Shown here piece after piece: positions 34,335 to 44,217 of a DNA stretch of 64,000 nt (position 1 is its first letter; every line of letters begins with the position of its first letter). Origin of the DNA: Streptomyces bottropensis ATCC 25435 (GTDB taxonomy: Bacteria; Actinomycetota; Actinomycetes; Streptomycetales; Streptomycetaceae); NCBI RefSeq assembly GCF_000383595.1, contig NZ_KB911581.1:7151519-7215518 (forward strand), given 5' to 3'. The translations under genes were made by a program, and so were the position numbers. The notes under the pieces were generated by a model. The model searched no databases and had not been told where the DNA came from. It saw nothing but the letters and a program-made list of their open reading frames with translations.

Positions 34335-36293
34335 TCAGGACGAGCGCCGGGTGAAGTCCGTCCGCAGACGGACGTGCACCGGCGCCGCCGGCAGGTGTTC
34401 CTCGGACAGGTCGTGCCGGAACGACACGGTGCCGTCGGTGTCCTCGCCCGTCTCGGCGAAGCCCAGCGACGGGTACAGACCGCGCACCCGGTGGTTCTTG
34501 GCCGTCGGACGGTAGCGGGCGTACACGGCGCCCGCCCCCCGGGCCCGGGCCTCGCGCAGCACGGCGGTCAGGCAGGCCTGCTCGATGCCGCGCGCGAACA
34601 CCCGGCAGCTCAACAGCATGTTGTCGATGTGCCAGCCGCCGCCGTCCGCCCCGCCGTCCGTGCCGACGCCGCTCACCAGGACCGCTCCCACCAGTCCGTT
34701 GTCCCCGAACCGGTCGGCCGAGCGGATCGCCAGCACCAGCCCGTCGGCGGACTCGTGGCGGGCCCGCACATCGGCCTGCTGGAGCCGCTCGGTGGTGAGG
34801 TTGAACTGGTTGGTGCGCAGCGTCACCTGGGAGACCCGCGGGATCTCGTGGTCGCGCGGGGGCGACAGCGAGACCTCGACGCCCAGTTCGGCGAGGTAGT
34901 CCTCCATGGAGTCCGCGCCCTCCAGGAGGTCCTGGCGGGCCACCTCGGTGCGGTACTGCGTCGAGCGGGCCCGGTCCTCGGCGGTCAGCTCCCGTACGTC
35001 GAACCAGCCGTCCGCCAGCAGCCGTTCGATGTGCAGGGCGGGTTCCTCGTCGAGCCGGACCACGGCGACGCCGGGCAGGCTGCGGGAGACCAGACCGCAC
35101 TCGAAGGGCGAGTCGTCGGCGAAGACGAAGCTGTCCACGCCCAGGTTGAGCCGCTGGGCGATCTCCAGCAGGTTCCGGTCCTTGGGCTCCCAGTTGGCGG
35201 TGACCTGCACGAAGTCGGTCTCCCGCAGGGCCATGTCGGGGTGCTCGCGCAGCACGGCGCGGACCGGCTCGATGTCGTTCTTGCTGCACACCGCGAGCAG
35301 CACGCCCTGCGCGCCGAGCTGCCCGACGGTCTTCTGGAACCGGCCGAACGCCTCCCCCCGGTAGGTGGTGGCGGCGGCGATGCCGTCCGGGCCGTCGTCG
35401 CCGAGGATGCCGTCCCACAGGGTGTTGTCCAGGTCGACCACCAGCACCTTCTTGCTGCGCCCGCGCAGCACCCGGGCCAGGTGGCCGATCTCCCGTGCGT
35501 ACCCGGCCAGGAGTTCCTCGCCGAACTGCACCTTGGCGTAGGCGGCGAGCCGCGGCTCGTTGACCGGGCCGCTGGAGGCGACCAGCGGTTCGAGGTCCAC
35601 GACGTGGACGCGCTCGTGCACGACGGCCAGCCGCAGCAGGCCGGCGTTGAACTCCCGCCAGATCACCCCGAGCCGGGCCCTGGAGCGGGCGTCGACCAGG
35701 CGGCGCAGGTGGCCGCGCAGCAGGGGGACGGTGTTGAGGACCAGGGTGCCGCCGCCGCGCGTGACGTAGCGCTCCACCAGCGAGCCGATGAGGTTCAGCT
35801 TTCCGGCGGTGACGCGCTGGACGTCCTCCACCAGCCAGGGGTGCGGGAGTTCACCGAAGACGATCTCGGCGTCCAGCACGCACAGCGCCAGGTCGGCGTC
35901 GTACATCTCGCTGGCGGTGTTGTGCAGGTCGCGGCGCCAGGAGTCGTAGTCGCCCTCGTGCAGCGTCGACAGCAGGCCGTGCCGGGCGAGTTCGGCGGTC
36001 AGCGGGGCCGTGAGCCCGCTCAGGGTGGAGCCGCCGGTGACGGCGACGGTGATCGTCTCGGTACCGGGGTGCTCGCGCAGCACCTCGTCCCGGTCCAGCC
36101 GGGACAGCAGCTGCCCGGCTCGCGCCAGGTCGGGTGCCGGAGGTCCGGCGGGGTCCCCCGCCGCGGCCAGTTCGGACAGCAGACCGGGCACCTCGTCGTA
36201 CGCGTCGGCGAGGCGTCCTTCGGCATGGAGGGCGCGCAGCCGGTCCAGCGGTCCGGTCCGCTCGCCCACGGCGGTGCTCACAACCGTGGCCAT
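34335..36293 (-). CDS. FkbH-like HAD-IIIC/GNAT protein (glyceryl-ACP synthase)
   Basis: 652 aa; ATG at 36293 with GGAG 5 nt upstream. The N-terminal 270 residues are SGNH-like, followed by the HAD-IIIC domain with VVDLDNTLWDG (Asp287, Asp289), SKND and FADDSPFE, and a C-terminal GNAT-like domain (about 490-640, LGFAETGED). FkbH enzymes dephosphorylate 1,3-bisphosphoglycerate and load the glyceryl unit on an ACP, the entry step for tetronates and for methoxymalonate units. No methoxymalonate genes (FkbG, dehydrogenases) are present, which favours the tetronate role. It is divergent from the LuxR regulator and preceded by a candidate SARP operator. Confidence 0.94.
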   Translation of the reverse strand: MATVVSTAVGERTGPLDRLRALHAEGRLADAYDEVPGLLSELAAAGDPAGPPAPDLARAGQLLSRLDRDEVLREHPGTETITVAVTGGSTLSGLTAPLTAELARHGLLSTLHEGDYDSWRRDLHNTASEMYDADLALCVLDAEIVFGELPHPWLVEDVQRVTAGKLNLIGSLVERYVTRGGGTLVLNTVPLLRGHLRRLVDARSRARLGVIWREFNAGLLRLAVVHERVHVVDLEPLVASSGPVNEPRLAAYAKVQFGEELLAGYAREIGHLARVLRGRSKKVLVVDLDNTLWDGILGDDGPDGIAAATTYRGEAFGRFQKTVGQLGAQGVLLAVCSKNDIEPVRAVLREHPDMALRETDFVQVTANWEPKDRNLLEIAQRLNLGVDSFVFADDSPFECGLVSRSLPGVAVVRLDEEPALHIERLLADGWFDVRELTAEDRARSTQYRTEVARQDLLEGADSMEDYLAELGVEVSLSPPRDHEIPRVSQVTLRTNQFNLTTERLQQADVRARHESADGLVLAIRSADRFGDNGLVGAVLVSGVGTDGGADGGGWHIDNMLLSCRVFARGIEQACLTAVLREARARGAGAVYARYRPTAKNHRVRGLYPSLGFAETGEDTDGTVSFRHDLSEEHLPAAPVHVRLRTDFTRRSS

Positions 36294-36417
36294 GGTGTCT
36301 CCATTCACTGAATCGCCCGTCGCTCGGCCCTCCCGGTCCCCCGGGAGCACCGACGCGGGTCCGCACCCCATCCCGGACACGGACCCACCACCACTGCCGG
36401 TGGCCGTCCCGAGCGTG

Positions 36418-36446
36418 CCGAGCGCTTCTTAAGCGCCCCTTGAGCG
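36418..36446. promoter_or_regulatory. Candidate SARP operator: three heptamers at 11-bp period
   Basis: In the divergent region 36294-36547 the heptamers CCGAGCG (36418), TTAAGCG (36429) and TTGAGCG (36440) recur every 11 bp with 4-bp spacers. Direct heptamers at 11-bp spacing are the known recognition pattern of SARP-family activators. It is about 125-150 bp upstream of the FkbH-like start and about 100 bp upstream of the LuxR GTG. Confidence 0.55.
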
Positions 36447-36547
36447 CTCGGACGGCGCGGGACCTCGGACCGGCGGCCCGCCGTGTGACATCCGTCCGTT
36501 CCGTTGCGCCGACGCGGTGGTCACGACGATCAGCGGGAGATGATGAT

Positions 36548-39526
36548 GTGTGGGGGGAAGGTGAAGACAGGGGGGCAACTGTGGGCGCCGATAGGGTGGT
36601 TGGGGACGGCGGGAACAGGGCCCCGTTGCTGGGCCGCTCCGCCGAGCTGGCCCGGTTGGACGCGCTGCTCGACCGTGCGGCGGGCGGCACGGCGGAGAGC
36701 GGGGAGTTCCCCGACGGCGGCCGCTCCCGGCTCGTCGACATCACCGGGGTGGCCGGCATCGGCAAGAGCCGGCTGCTCGGCGAGGTCTGCGCACGGGCGC
36801 GCCGGCGCGGCATGACGGTCCTGCGCGGCAGGGCCACGGAGTACGAGCGGCGGGTGCCCTTCCAGGTGTTCACCGACGCGCTCGCCCACCTCGATGCCGG
36901 CGCCGACGGCTTCCCGGAGGCCGACGCGGTGGCGCCCCTGCTGCAGCGCGGCGGCGCGGTCGACCGTTTCGCACTGCATCGGTCCACGGCCGCCCTGCTC
37001 GCCCGGCTCGCCGCCCCGTCCGGGCTGCTACTGGCCCTCGACGACCTGCACTGGGCGGACCCGGCCTCACTGGAGCTGCTGGACCATCTCGTACGGCATC
37101 CCGTGCACGCCCCCGTCGTCCTGGCCGTGACACGCCGTGACCGCCAGAGCCCCGAGTCCCTCACCGCCGGGCTCACCCGAGGACGCGACACCGGCGCGGT
37201 CGTCGGACTCGCCCTGCGACCGCTGAGCGCACGCGACTGCGCCGAACTGGCCGGCCCCGGCCTGCCGCCAGCCGAGACCGCCGCGCTGTACGCCACGAGC
37301 GAGGGCAACCCGTTCTACTTCCTGACCCTCCTCCAGGCCCACCGCGCGGGTACGGCGCCCGGGGCCGCCGAGCCGCCCGGCCTCGGCACCCTGCTGCTGG
37401 ACGAACTCACCGTGCTCACCCCCGCCCGGCGCGGCATCGTGGAGGCGGTGGCCGTCCTGGGCGAGCACGCCACCCCGGCGATGGTGAGCCGGGTGACCGG
37501 CCGCTCCGGCCCCGCGTTCGTCGACGACGTCCACGCGCTCACCCGCCGCGACCTGCTGCGCCCCACCCCACCAGGGCTGTTGACCCTGCGGCATCCGGTC
37601 GTACGGACCCTCGTCCACGAGAGCACGCCCTTCCTGAGGCGCGTCGAGATCCACCGGCTCGCCGCGCGGGAACTGGCCCGGGTGGGCGCCTCGGCCGCCG
37701 AGCGGGCCCACCATGTGGAACAGTCGCTGACCTCCTGGGACCCGGAGGCGGTGGCGGTGCTCGACGAGGCCGCCGCGCGCACCGCCCGCACGGCCCCGGC
37801 GAGCTGCGCCCACTGGCTCGATGTGGCCCTGCGCCACCTCCCGGACACTGCCGAACACGCCGTCCGAAGACGTGAGTTGGTTCTGAGGCGGGCCCGCGCG
37901 CTGGCCGCGTGCGGGGGCCTGCGCGAGAGCCGCGCCCTGCTCCAGGAGCTGATCGCCACCCCGCGGGCGCCCGACGACCCGGCCACCGGCGACGACCTGG
38001 GCCTCAGGGTGCGCGCGGTCGTCCTGTGCGCGCTGGTGGAGCGTCATCTGGGGCGCTCCACCGAGGCCGTCGCGCTGCTGCGCCGCGAACTGGCCCGCGG
38101 CCCCGCGCCGGGCCATGTCGTCCGGCTCGGCCTGGAGCTGGGCTCGGCCGCGCCCCTGGACAGCGCCACCTCGTACGCCCAGGTGCGCACGGAGGTCGAG
38201 GCGGCGCTCGCGGCGGCCCGGTCCACGGGGGACGAGGTCGGGGAGGCGGGCGTCCTCGCCGTCGCCGCCCTGGGAGAGGCGTACGAGGGCGACATGAGCG
38301 CGGCGCACCGGCTCGCCCGGCAGGCCGCCGCCCTGGTCGACTCCCTGCCCGACAATGACCTCACCGCGTTGTGCGAACCACTGGCCCGGCTCGGCTGGGC
38401 GGAGGCGTTCCTGGAGCACTATCCCGACGCGGAGCGGCACGCCGAGCGCGGCCTCGACATCGCCCGCCGCAGCGGTCAGCTCTATGTCGTGCCCCATCTG
38501 CTGCTGTGCCTGTCCCACGTCCGGGTCCAGACCTGCCGGATCCCGTCGGCGCTGGAACTCGCCGACCGGGCCGAGGACATCGCCCGCGGGGTCGGCAGCG
38601 ACCAGTTGCTCGCGTTCGTCCTCGCGAGCAGGGCCGCCGCGCTCGTCGCCGGCTGCCCGCCGGGCGATCCGCGCCCCCTGGCCGTCGCCGAGGAGGCGGT
38701 GGCCGCGGCCGGGAACGGGGTCGACTGGTGGGCCTCCACGGCCTGGTGCATCTTCGGCTGGGCCGCGCTCATGGCCGGCGATCCGGTCCGCGCCCGGGAC
38801 GCGATGCTCCGGGCCGGCGGCCCCGAACTGCAGCGCATCCAGCCCTCGATGCGGCCGCTCTACCTGGAGATACTGGTCACGTCCGCACTGGTGACGGGGC
38901 TGCCCGAGGAGGCCCGTGGCTGGGCCGAGCGGGCCCGTAAGGAGGCGGAACAACTGGGGCTGCCGATGCAGCGGGCCTCCGCGCTGCGCAGCACCGCCCA
39001 TCTGCCGCTGGCACAGGGCGACACGGCAGCGGCGGCGGACCTGTTCGCGCAGGCCGCGGCGGAGAGCGCCCGCTGTGGCGCGGTCTTCTGGGAGGCCCAC
39101 TCCCTGCTGCTCGGCGCCCCGCTGGAAGCGGCGGCGGGCCGGGGCCGGGACGGCACGCAGGCCTGGCTCAGGGGGCGCCGGCTCGCCGAGGCGGGCGGCA
39201 GCGCCCTGCTGGTCGGCCTCGCCGACGCCACCCGTCCGCCCGGTGGTGGCGCCGAGGCCCCGTACGGTTCCCCGGACCGCGCCGACGTCACCGAACGGCT
39301 GGCCACACTGACCGCGAGGGAGCTGGAGATCGCCGAGCTGGTGGCGCAGGGGCTCACCAGCCAGGCCATCGCGGACCGGCTCTACGTCAGCCGGCGCACC
39401 GTCGAGACCCATGTCTCGCGCACCTTCCGCAAGACCGGGATCTCCTCGCGGACCGCCCTGGCCGGTCTGATGGCTCGCCGCCGCACCGGGAGCCGTTTCG
39501 GGGACGCTCGCGCGGAGCGGGACTGA
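36548..39526 (+). CDS. Large LuxR-family (LAL) transcriptional regulator
   Basis: 992 aa; GTG at 36548 with GGGAG 8 nt upstream. The frame stays open far upstream but the sequence there is not protein-like. AAA-type ATPase domain opens with LLGRSAELARLDALL and Walker A GVAGIGKSRLL (around residue 70), Walker B LLALDDLHWAD; a long TPR-like middle; C-terminal LuxR helix-turn-helix LTARELEIAELVAQG through SRRTVETHVSRTFRK. LAL regulators are typical pathway activators of polyketide clusters. With the SARP at 15651 it gives this cluster two large ATPase activators. Divergent from the FkbH-like gene. Confidence 0.94.
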   Translation: MWGEGEDRGATVGADRVVGDGGNRAPLLGRSAELARLDALLDRAAGGTAESGEFPDGGRSRLVDITGVAGIGKSRLLGEVCARARRRGMTVLRGRATEYERRVPFQVFTDALAHLDAGADGFPEADAVAPLLQRGGAVDRFALHRSTAALLARLAAPSGLLLALDDLHWADPASLELLDHLVRHPVHAPVVLAVTRRDRQSPESLTAGLTRGRDTGAVVGLALRPLSARDCAELAGPGLPPAETAALYATSEGNPFYFLTLLQAHRAGTAPGAAEPPGLGTLLLDELTVLTPARRGIVEAVAVLGEHATPAMVSRVTGRSGPAFVDDVHALTRRDLLRPTPPGLLTLRHPVVRTLVHESTPFLRRVEIHRLAARELARVGASAAERAHHVEQSLTSWDPEAVAVLDEAAARTARTAPASCAHWLDVALRHLPDTAEHAVRRRELVLRRARALAACGGLRESRALLQELIATPRAPDDPATGDDLGLRVRAVVLCALVERHLGRSTEAVALLRRELARGPAPGHVVRLGLELGSAAPLDSATSYAQVRTEVEAALAAARSTGDEVGEAGVLAVAALGEAYEGDMSAAHRLARQAAALVDSLPDNDLTALCEPLARLGWAEAFLEHYPDAERHAERGLDIARRSGQLYVVPHLLLCLSHVRVQTCRIPSALELADRAEDIARGVGSDQLLAFVLASRAAALVAGCPPGDPRPLAVAEEAVAAAGNGVDWWASTAWCIFGWAALMAGDPVRARDAMLRAGGPELQRIQPSMRPLYLEILVTSALVTGLPEEARGWAERARKEAEQLGLPMQRASALRSTAHLPLAQGDTAAAADLFAQAAAESARCGAVFWEAHSLLLGAPLEAAAGRGRDGTQAWLRGRRLAEAGGSALLVGLADATRPPGGGAEAPYGSPDRADVTERLATLTARELEIAELVAQGLTSQAIADRLYVSRRTVETHVSRTFRKTGISSRTALAGLMARRRTGSRFGDARAERD

Positions 39527-39545
39527 GCGTGCTACGGGTGCCCTC

Positions 39546-39583
39546 GGCGGTGGTCGGTGAGCCCCCGCGCACCGACCACCGCC
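39546..39583. terminator. Bidirectional terminator at right edge of biosynthetic region
   Basis: A 14-bp perfect stem (39546-39559 with 39570-39583, 10-nt loop) lies between the convergent LuxR regulator and the secreted-protein gene. Confidence 0.8.
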
Positions 39584-39602
39584 GTCCCGGCCGGGAGTGT
39601 GC

Positions 39603-40460
39603 CTACCTGACGTCGACGTAGTCGCCGGGCGCCGTCGCGGAGCCGGTCGTGCCGGTGCCGGCGAAGACGAAGCGGTAGTAGCCGTCGGAGCCGGCCCTGG
39701 TGGTGGTGCTCAGGGTGCCGGTGCCGCTGGTCCTGACCGTCTTGAGGGTGGTGTAGGTGCTGCTGCCCCTCTTGCGGAACTGCAGTTTCACCGGCTGGGC
39801 CCCGTATCCCGCGTTCTTGCCCGTGCTCCAGTTGGCGCGGCTCAGCTTGCCGGTGACCGTGATGGTCCGGCCGGCCCGCACCGGCTCCGGGGAGGCGTTG
39901 GCGGTCAGCGCGGCGGCACGCTTCATCCGGGTCCGGGCGACGTCGTCGTCGTAACTGGCGTTCGCGTAGAGGTCGTAGGCGCCCAGGAAGAGTTTCCAGG
40001 TTCCCGCGGTGCCGTTGCCGTCCTTGAAGGCGACCGCGGGGTCGATGGTGAAGACCGTGGTGCAGCTGTAGCTGTAGCCGCCCTGGACCGGCGTCTCCGT
40101 GCAGGTGGGGTAGGCGTCCGACTCCAGGGCGCCGGTGATGGTGTCCGTGTTCGAACTGTCGGTGCCCTGCCAGAGGAAGGCCTGGGTGATGGCGACGCCT
40201 TCCTCGTCGAAGGCGGTGAACGTGACCGGGACGGCCTTCTTGCCCTTCACTCCGAGAACGATGTCCTTGCCCTTGTTGACGACCCCGTTCTTGAAGGTGG
40301 TGCCGCCCAGCGCGTCCTTCGGCCGGAGGCTCTGTGCGGTGACCGCTCGGAGATCCGTCGCCGCCCCGGAGTGCTCCGCCGCCTGCGCGGCGCCCGGAAG
40401 AACGAACGCCGAGAGCACGACGGCGCCGGAGACGACGGTGGCCACAGTGTGTGTACGCAA
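39603..40460 (-). CDS. Secreted protein of unknown function
   Basis: 285 aa. The N-terminus is a Sec signal peptide (MRTHTVATVVSGAVVLSAFVL then an AQA cleavage site near residue 27). The mature protein has a first beta-rich domain (about 45-170) with two cysteines (CTET and SCTT) that may pair, and a second domain (180-285) resembling an Ig-like/calcium-binding repeat found in Streptomyces secreted proteins (TANASPEPVRAGRTITVTG). No catalytic motif was recognised. Probably a wall or extracellular protein unrelated to the cluster. Confidence 0.75.
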   Translation of the reverse strand: MRTHTVATVVSGAVVLSAFVLPGAAQAAEHSGAATDLRAVTAQSLRPKDALGGTTFKNGVVNKGKDIVLGVKGKKAVPVTFTAFDEEGVAITQAFLWQGTDSSNTDTITGALESDAYPTCTETPVQGGYSYSCTTVFTIDPAVAFKDGNGTAGTWKLFLGAYDLYANASYDDDVARTRMKRAAALTANASPEPVRAGRTITVTGKLSRANWSTGKNAGYGAQPVKLQFRKRGSSTYTTLKTVRTSGTGTLSTTTRAGSDGYYRFVFAGTGTTGSATAPGDYVDVR

Positions 40461-40676
40461 GTGGTTCCCCCATGATGAGGTCGGTCGGCCCAGCCGGACT
40501 GCCCCCGTGGCAGGGCCTGTTGATGTGGTGAAGAGACCGGCGCCCGCACGCCGGTGTCGTCATGTACGCAAGCAAACGGCACGGGGGTCAGGGGCGCGTC
40601 GGTAGGAGTACGTATTCCACGTACGTACTCGAACGGCCGACAGCCCGCCGACCGCCGGGCCTTCGGATGTGCCGCG

Positions 40677-43600
40677 TCAGCGGGAGTGGCCGAGCTGGGT
40701 GAGGGCCAGGTCGAGCATGTCGGTGAAGAAGTCGACCGCGGTGGCGTCGATGCACAGCGGTGGCTTGATCTTGAGGATGTTGAGGTGGTCCCCGGTGGGC
40801 TGGACGATCACGCCGAGGTCGAGCACGCGGTCGCAGAGTTCGGCGGTCTCCTCCGTGGCGGGTTCCAGGCTCACGTCGTCCCGGACGAGTTCGAGGCCGA
40901 GGTAGAGACCCGAGCCGTGGACGGCGCCGATGATGCCGTGGCGCTCGGCCAGTGCCTCCAGGCGGGCTTTCAGACGGCCGCCGACGCGGGCCGCGTTGCC
41001 CTGGAGGTCTTCGTCGCGCAGGGTGTCCAGGACGGTGAGGCCCACGACGCTGGAGACGGGGCTGCCGCCGGTGGAGGAGAAGAAGTAGCCCTGGTCGCGG
41101 TACCGGTCCGCGACGGCCCTGGACGTGATGACGGCGCCGAGGGGGTGTCCGTTGCCCATGGCCTTGGCGACACAGACGATGTCGGGCACGACCCCCTGCT
41201 GCTCGAAGCCCCAGAACCAGTGCCCCAGGCGGCCGTATCCGACCTGGACCTCGTCGGCGACGGCCAGGCCGCCGTGCCGCCGTACCGCCGCGTAGACCTG
41301 GGCGAGATAGCCGTCGGGCAGGGCGACTCCCCCGGCGTTGCCGTAGAAGGTCTCGCCGATGAACGCTCCCGCCGGGCGGCCGGTGGCGGCCAGTTCGTCG
41401 AACAAGGCGACGGCCTCGGGCGCGTAGCGCACGGCTTCCGGTCCGCGGTGGCGGCCGCGGTAGGGGTTGGGCGAGTCCACGGTGTGCACCCAGCCCGGAC
41501 GGGTGGCCAGGGCCTCGGGGTTGTCCTGGAGCGAGGTGGAGACCGCGTCGGAGGCGTACGTCCAGCCGTGGTACGCCTCGCGCAGCGCCACGACGTCGTG
41601 CCGGCCGGAGGCCCCGATGGCCAGGCGCAGGCCCAGATCCACCGCCTCCGAACCGGAGTTGACGAGGAACACCGTGTCCAGCGGGTCGGGCAGGAGCGCG
41701 GCGAGGCGCTCGGTGAACTCCACGACGGAGGCGTAGTGGAAACGCGAGTTGGTGTTGAGCCGCCGCAACTGCCGGGAGACCGCCCGCTCGACGCGGGGGT
41801 GGGCGTGGCCCAGTGGTGTGACGTTGTTGACGATGTCGAGGTACGACCGGCCGTCGGTGGACAGCAGATGATGGCGCCAACCGCGTTCGATCCGCGGGGG
41901 GTCGGCGTAGTAGTGCCCCTGCACGGTGGCGAACACGGCGTCGCGCCGGGCGAGCAGGTCCCTCTCGCCCGTACGGTCGGAGTCGGCCGGGAGGCCGAGG
42001 AGCGGGGCGGGGTCGGCGGTGAGCGCGAGCCAGCCGGCGGCGTACTCGGGACGGACCAGGCGCGGGACGGCGGGGCCGTCGGCGGCGCGCAGCGCGACGT
42101 GGACCGCGGCACCGGCGCCGAGGTGGGCGATGTCCTCGCCCGCCCGCACCGTCGCACCGGTCGTCACCACGGGCTGGACCGTGCCCGGGAAGGTCAGCGT
42201 CAACACCCTTGTGTCGTAGGTGAGTTCCACCTGTCCCGGCGCCGCGGCGAGGACCCTGCCCGCGGCGGGCGCCTGCGCCACGGCGTCCCGGCCGAGCCTG
42301 AGGTCGATGCCGGTGGGCACCGTGGCGGCGGACCGCGCCGACAGCGCCGGTGTCCGGGTCAGGCGCGCACGGGCGTACCGGGTGGCGACGGCGGCCGCTC
42401 CGTCCGCGAGCGCGGAGGTCGTCAGCCGGGCCTCGGCGCCGGGGTCCGTCCAGGCTCCGTGGTCCAGGCAGTCGGCGTCGGTGGACAGGTCGAGGACGGT
42501 GATGCCGTCGGCGGCGAGGTCCCGCAGGAGAGGACGTACCGGCGCGTCGGCGCGCGCGGTCCGGGCGGGCTCGTCGGCACGCGCGGTCCGGGCGGGTGTG
42601 TCGGCCGTGCCGACCGTGCCGGTCGCGTTCCTGACGAGGTGGATCATCACCGCCAGGGGCAGGCTGGTGGCCTGTTCGAATATGCGCCATTCGCGGTCCA
42701 GCGCGTCCTTGGCGTAGGCGTTGTCCTCGTCGACGACGGCCTGGTGCCGCCCGCTGGCCACCAGGACGGCGGCGCGCAGCACCACGAGCGGCCACACCGC
42801 CTCGGCCTCCTCGGCGCTGAGCGGCCGGACGGCGTGGAAGGCGCGGACGGCCGGCAGGACGTGGTGGGGCTCGATGCCGTCGTGGTGGAGCATCGAGGAC
42901 AGGGACACGGCGAGTTCGCCGACCGCCCAGCTCGTGGTCACGTCACCGAAGTCGATGACCCCGTCGGGCAGGGGCGGACGGCTGTCGGGCGAGCGGATCA
43001 GATTGTCGTCGGTGAGGTCCAGGTGCACGGCCTGCGACGGCAGCGTGGCGGCGAGCCTGTCGACCTGGGCCCAGGCCTGCGCGGTCGCGGCCCGGACGGC
43101 GGCGCGCCGGTCGGGCTCGGCGATGTGCCCGGCGAGTTCGGCGACGACGCGATCGGCGTACCGCGGGTCCCACTGGAGCACTCGGTCGAGGCCCGGGTGC
43201 CGGAAGTCGCGCAGGGCGGTGCCGGCCCTTCCGGCGATCGTGCCCATGGCCGCCACGGTGCGGGGAGACAGGTGCCGGGGTCCGGAGAGTGTTCCGCCGG
43301 GCAGGTGGCGCAGCAGGCGCGCGACGGCCGGACCGCTGTCGGTGGCCACCGTCGTGCGCCGGGGGGAGCCGTCGGGGCGGCGCAGGACCGTGGCGATCCG
43401 CAGGTCCGGGCAGGCCGAGGCGATCAGGTCGGCGGCGGCGTCCGCGGCCTCGATCTCCGTCGCGTCGAAGGCGGGGTTCGCGATCTTCAGGATCGCCGCG
43501 GGCGTCCCGTCGTCGGCGCGCAGCAGGAAGTTGGCGTCCTGCTGGCTGCCCAGCGCCTGCGCGCGAGCGGTGACGCCGAGGTGCTCGGCGGCGATGCGCT

Positions 43601-43682
43601 CGGCCTCGGCCGGGGTCAGGCGGGGCGCGGGAAGGGCGCCCTCGGTGAAGAAGTCGATCGTGCGGTGCTCGTCGGGCAGCAT
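40677..43682 (-). CDS. Three-domain protein: APH-like kinase, M23/lipoyl-like domain, class III aminotransferase
   Basis: 1001 aa from ATG at 43682 (GAGGA 7 nt upstream); an in-frame GTG at 43739 is possible. N-terminal aminoglycoside-phosphotransferase-like kinase (to about 350) with HLDLTDDNLI and DFGDVTTSW; a middle domain (about 440-590) with biotinyl/peptidase-M23-like beta sandwich features; and a class III PLP aminotransferase (about 600-1000) with NSGSEAVDLGLRLA, DEVQVGYGRLG and Schiff-base Lys840 in VAKAMG. The last domain resembles phosphoethanolamine/phospholysine lyases (AGXT2L type). A kinase fused to such a lyase could phosphorylate an amino alcohol or amino acid and then eliminate phosphate. 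The Lrp-type gene immediately upstream is its likely regulator. Confidence 0.88.
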   Translation of the reverse strand: MLPDEHRTIDFFTEGALPAPRLTPAEAERIAAEHLGVTARAQALGSQQDANFLLRADDGTPAAILKIANPAFDATEIEAADAAADLIASACPDLRIATVLRRPDGSPRRTTVATDSGPAVARLLRHLPGGTLSGPRHLSPRTVAAMGTIAGRAGTALRDFRHPGLDRVLQWDPRYADRVVAELAGHIAEPDRRAAVRAATAQAWAQVDRLAATLPSQAVHLDLTDDNLIRSPDSRPPLPDGVIDFGDVTTSWAVGELAVSLSSMLHHDGIEPHHVLPAVRAFHAVRPLSAEEAEAVWPLVVLRAAVLVASGRHQAVVDEDNAYAKDALDREWRIFEQATSLPLAVMIHLVRNATGTVGTADTPARTARADEPARTARADAPVRPLLRDLAADGITVLDLSTDADCLDHGAWTDPGAEARLTTSALADGAAAVATRYARARLTRTPALSARSAATVPTGIDLRLGRDAVAQAPAAGRVLAAAPGQVELTYDTRVLTLTFPGTVQPVVTTGATVRAGEDIAHLGAGAAVHVALRAADGPAVPRLVRPEYAAGWLALTADPAPLLGLPADSDRTGERDLLARRDAVFATVQGHYYADPPRIERGWRHHLLSTDGRSYLDIVNNVTPLGHAHPRVERAVSRQLRRLNTNSRFHYASVVEFTERLAALLPDPLDTVFLVNSGSEAVDLGLRLAIGASGRHDVVALREAYHGWTYASDAVSTSLQDNPEALATRPGWVHTVDSPNPYRGRHRGPEAVRYAPEAVALFDELAATGRPAGAFIGETFYGNAGGVALPDGYLAQVYAAVRRHGGLAVADEVQVGYGRLGHWFWGFEQQGVVPDIVCVAKAMGNGHPLGAVITSRAVADRYRDQGYFFSSTGGSPVSSVVGLTVLDTLRDEDLQGNAARVGGRLKARLEALAERHGIIGAVHGSGLYLGLELVRDDVSLEPATEETAELCDRVLDLGVIVQPTGDHLNILKIKPPLCIDATAVDFFTDMLDLALTQLGHSR

Positions 43683-43748
43683 GCGGGGTTCCTCGGCTGG
43701 TGCGGTCGGACGGAGGGGGCTCGGACGGCGCTCGGACACTGCGCCGCC

Positions 43749-44189
43749 TCAGTCGACGTGCCACAGGAAGCGGTGGGTGTGGATCCCGAAGTACGGGAAG
43801 TTCTCCACGGACGCGACCCCCTCGACGGGCCGTACGACGTCGTTGATGAAATCCAGGAGGTCCCGGGGCCCGGGGCACACCACCTCGGCGAACAGGTCGA
43901 AGCCGCCGGCCGTCAGGACCGTGTAGACGACCTCCTCGTGCCGGGACAGTTCATCGGCGACGGCGCGGGGATCGCCGTCGACGCCCAGGCCCAGCAGTGC
44001 CATCGCCTGCTGGCCCATGGTCATCGGGTCGGTCACCCCGACGACCTGGACCGCCTTGGTGTCGATCAGCCGCTGCAGCCGGAGTCTCGCGGCCGAGGGC
44101 GACAGCCCCACCTTCGGGCCCAGGTCGGCGTACGGGATCCGGCCGTCGACCTGCAGCTCCCTCAGGATGGCCCGGTCGATGTCGTCCAT
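43749..44189 (-). CDS. Lrp/AsnC-family transcriptional regulator
   Basis: 146 aa, ATG at 44189, GAGAGG upstream. N-terminal winged helix (MDDIDRAILRELQVDG, LGLSPSAARLRLQRL-type recognition helix) and a C-terminal RAM/ligand-binding domain. Lies 66 bp before the three-domain enzyme on the same strand, so it probably controls it in response to an amino acid. A perfect palindrome stands 28 bp upstream of its start. Confidence 0.92.
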   Translation of the reverse strand: MDDIDRAILRELQVDGRIPYADLGPKVGLSPSAARLRLQRLIDTKAVQVVGVTDPMTMGQQAMALLGLGVDGDPRAVADELSRHEEVVYTVLTAGGFDLFAEVVCPGPRDLLDFINDVVRPVEGVASVENFPYFGIHTHRFLWHVD

Positions 44190-44217
44190 GCGGACCTCTC
44201 CCCTGTGTGAACGGCAA

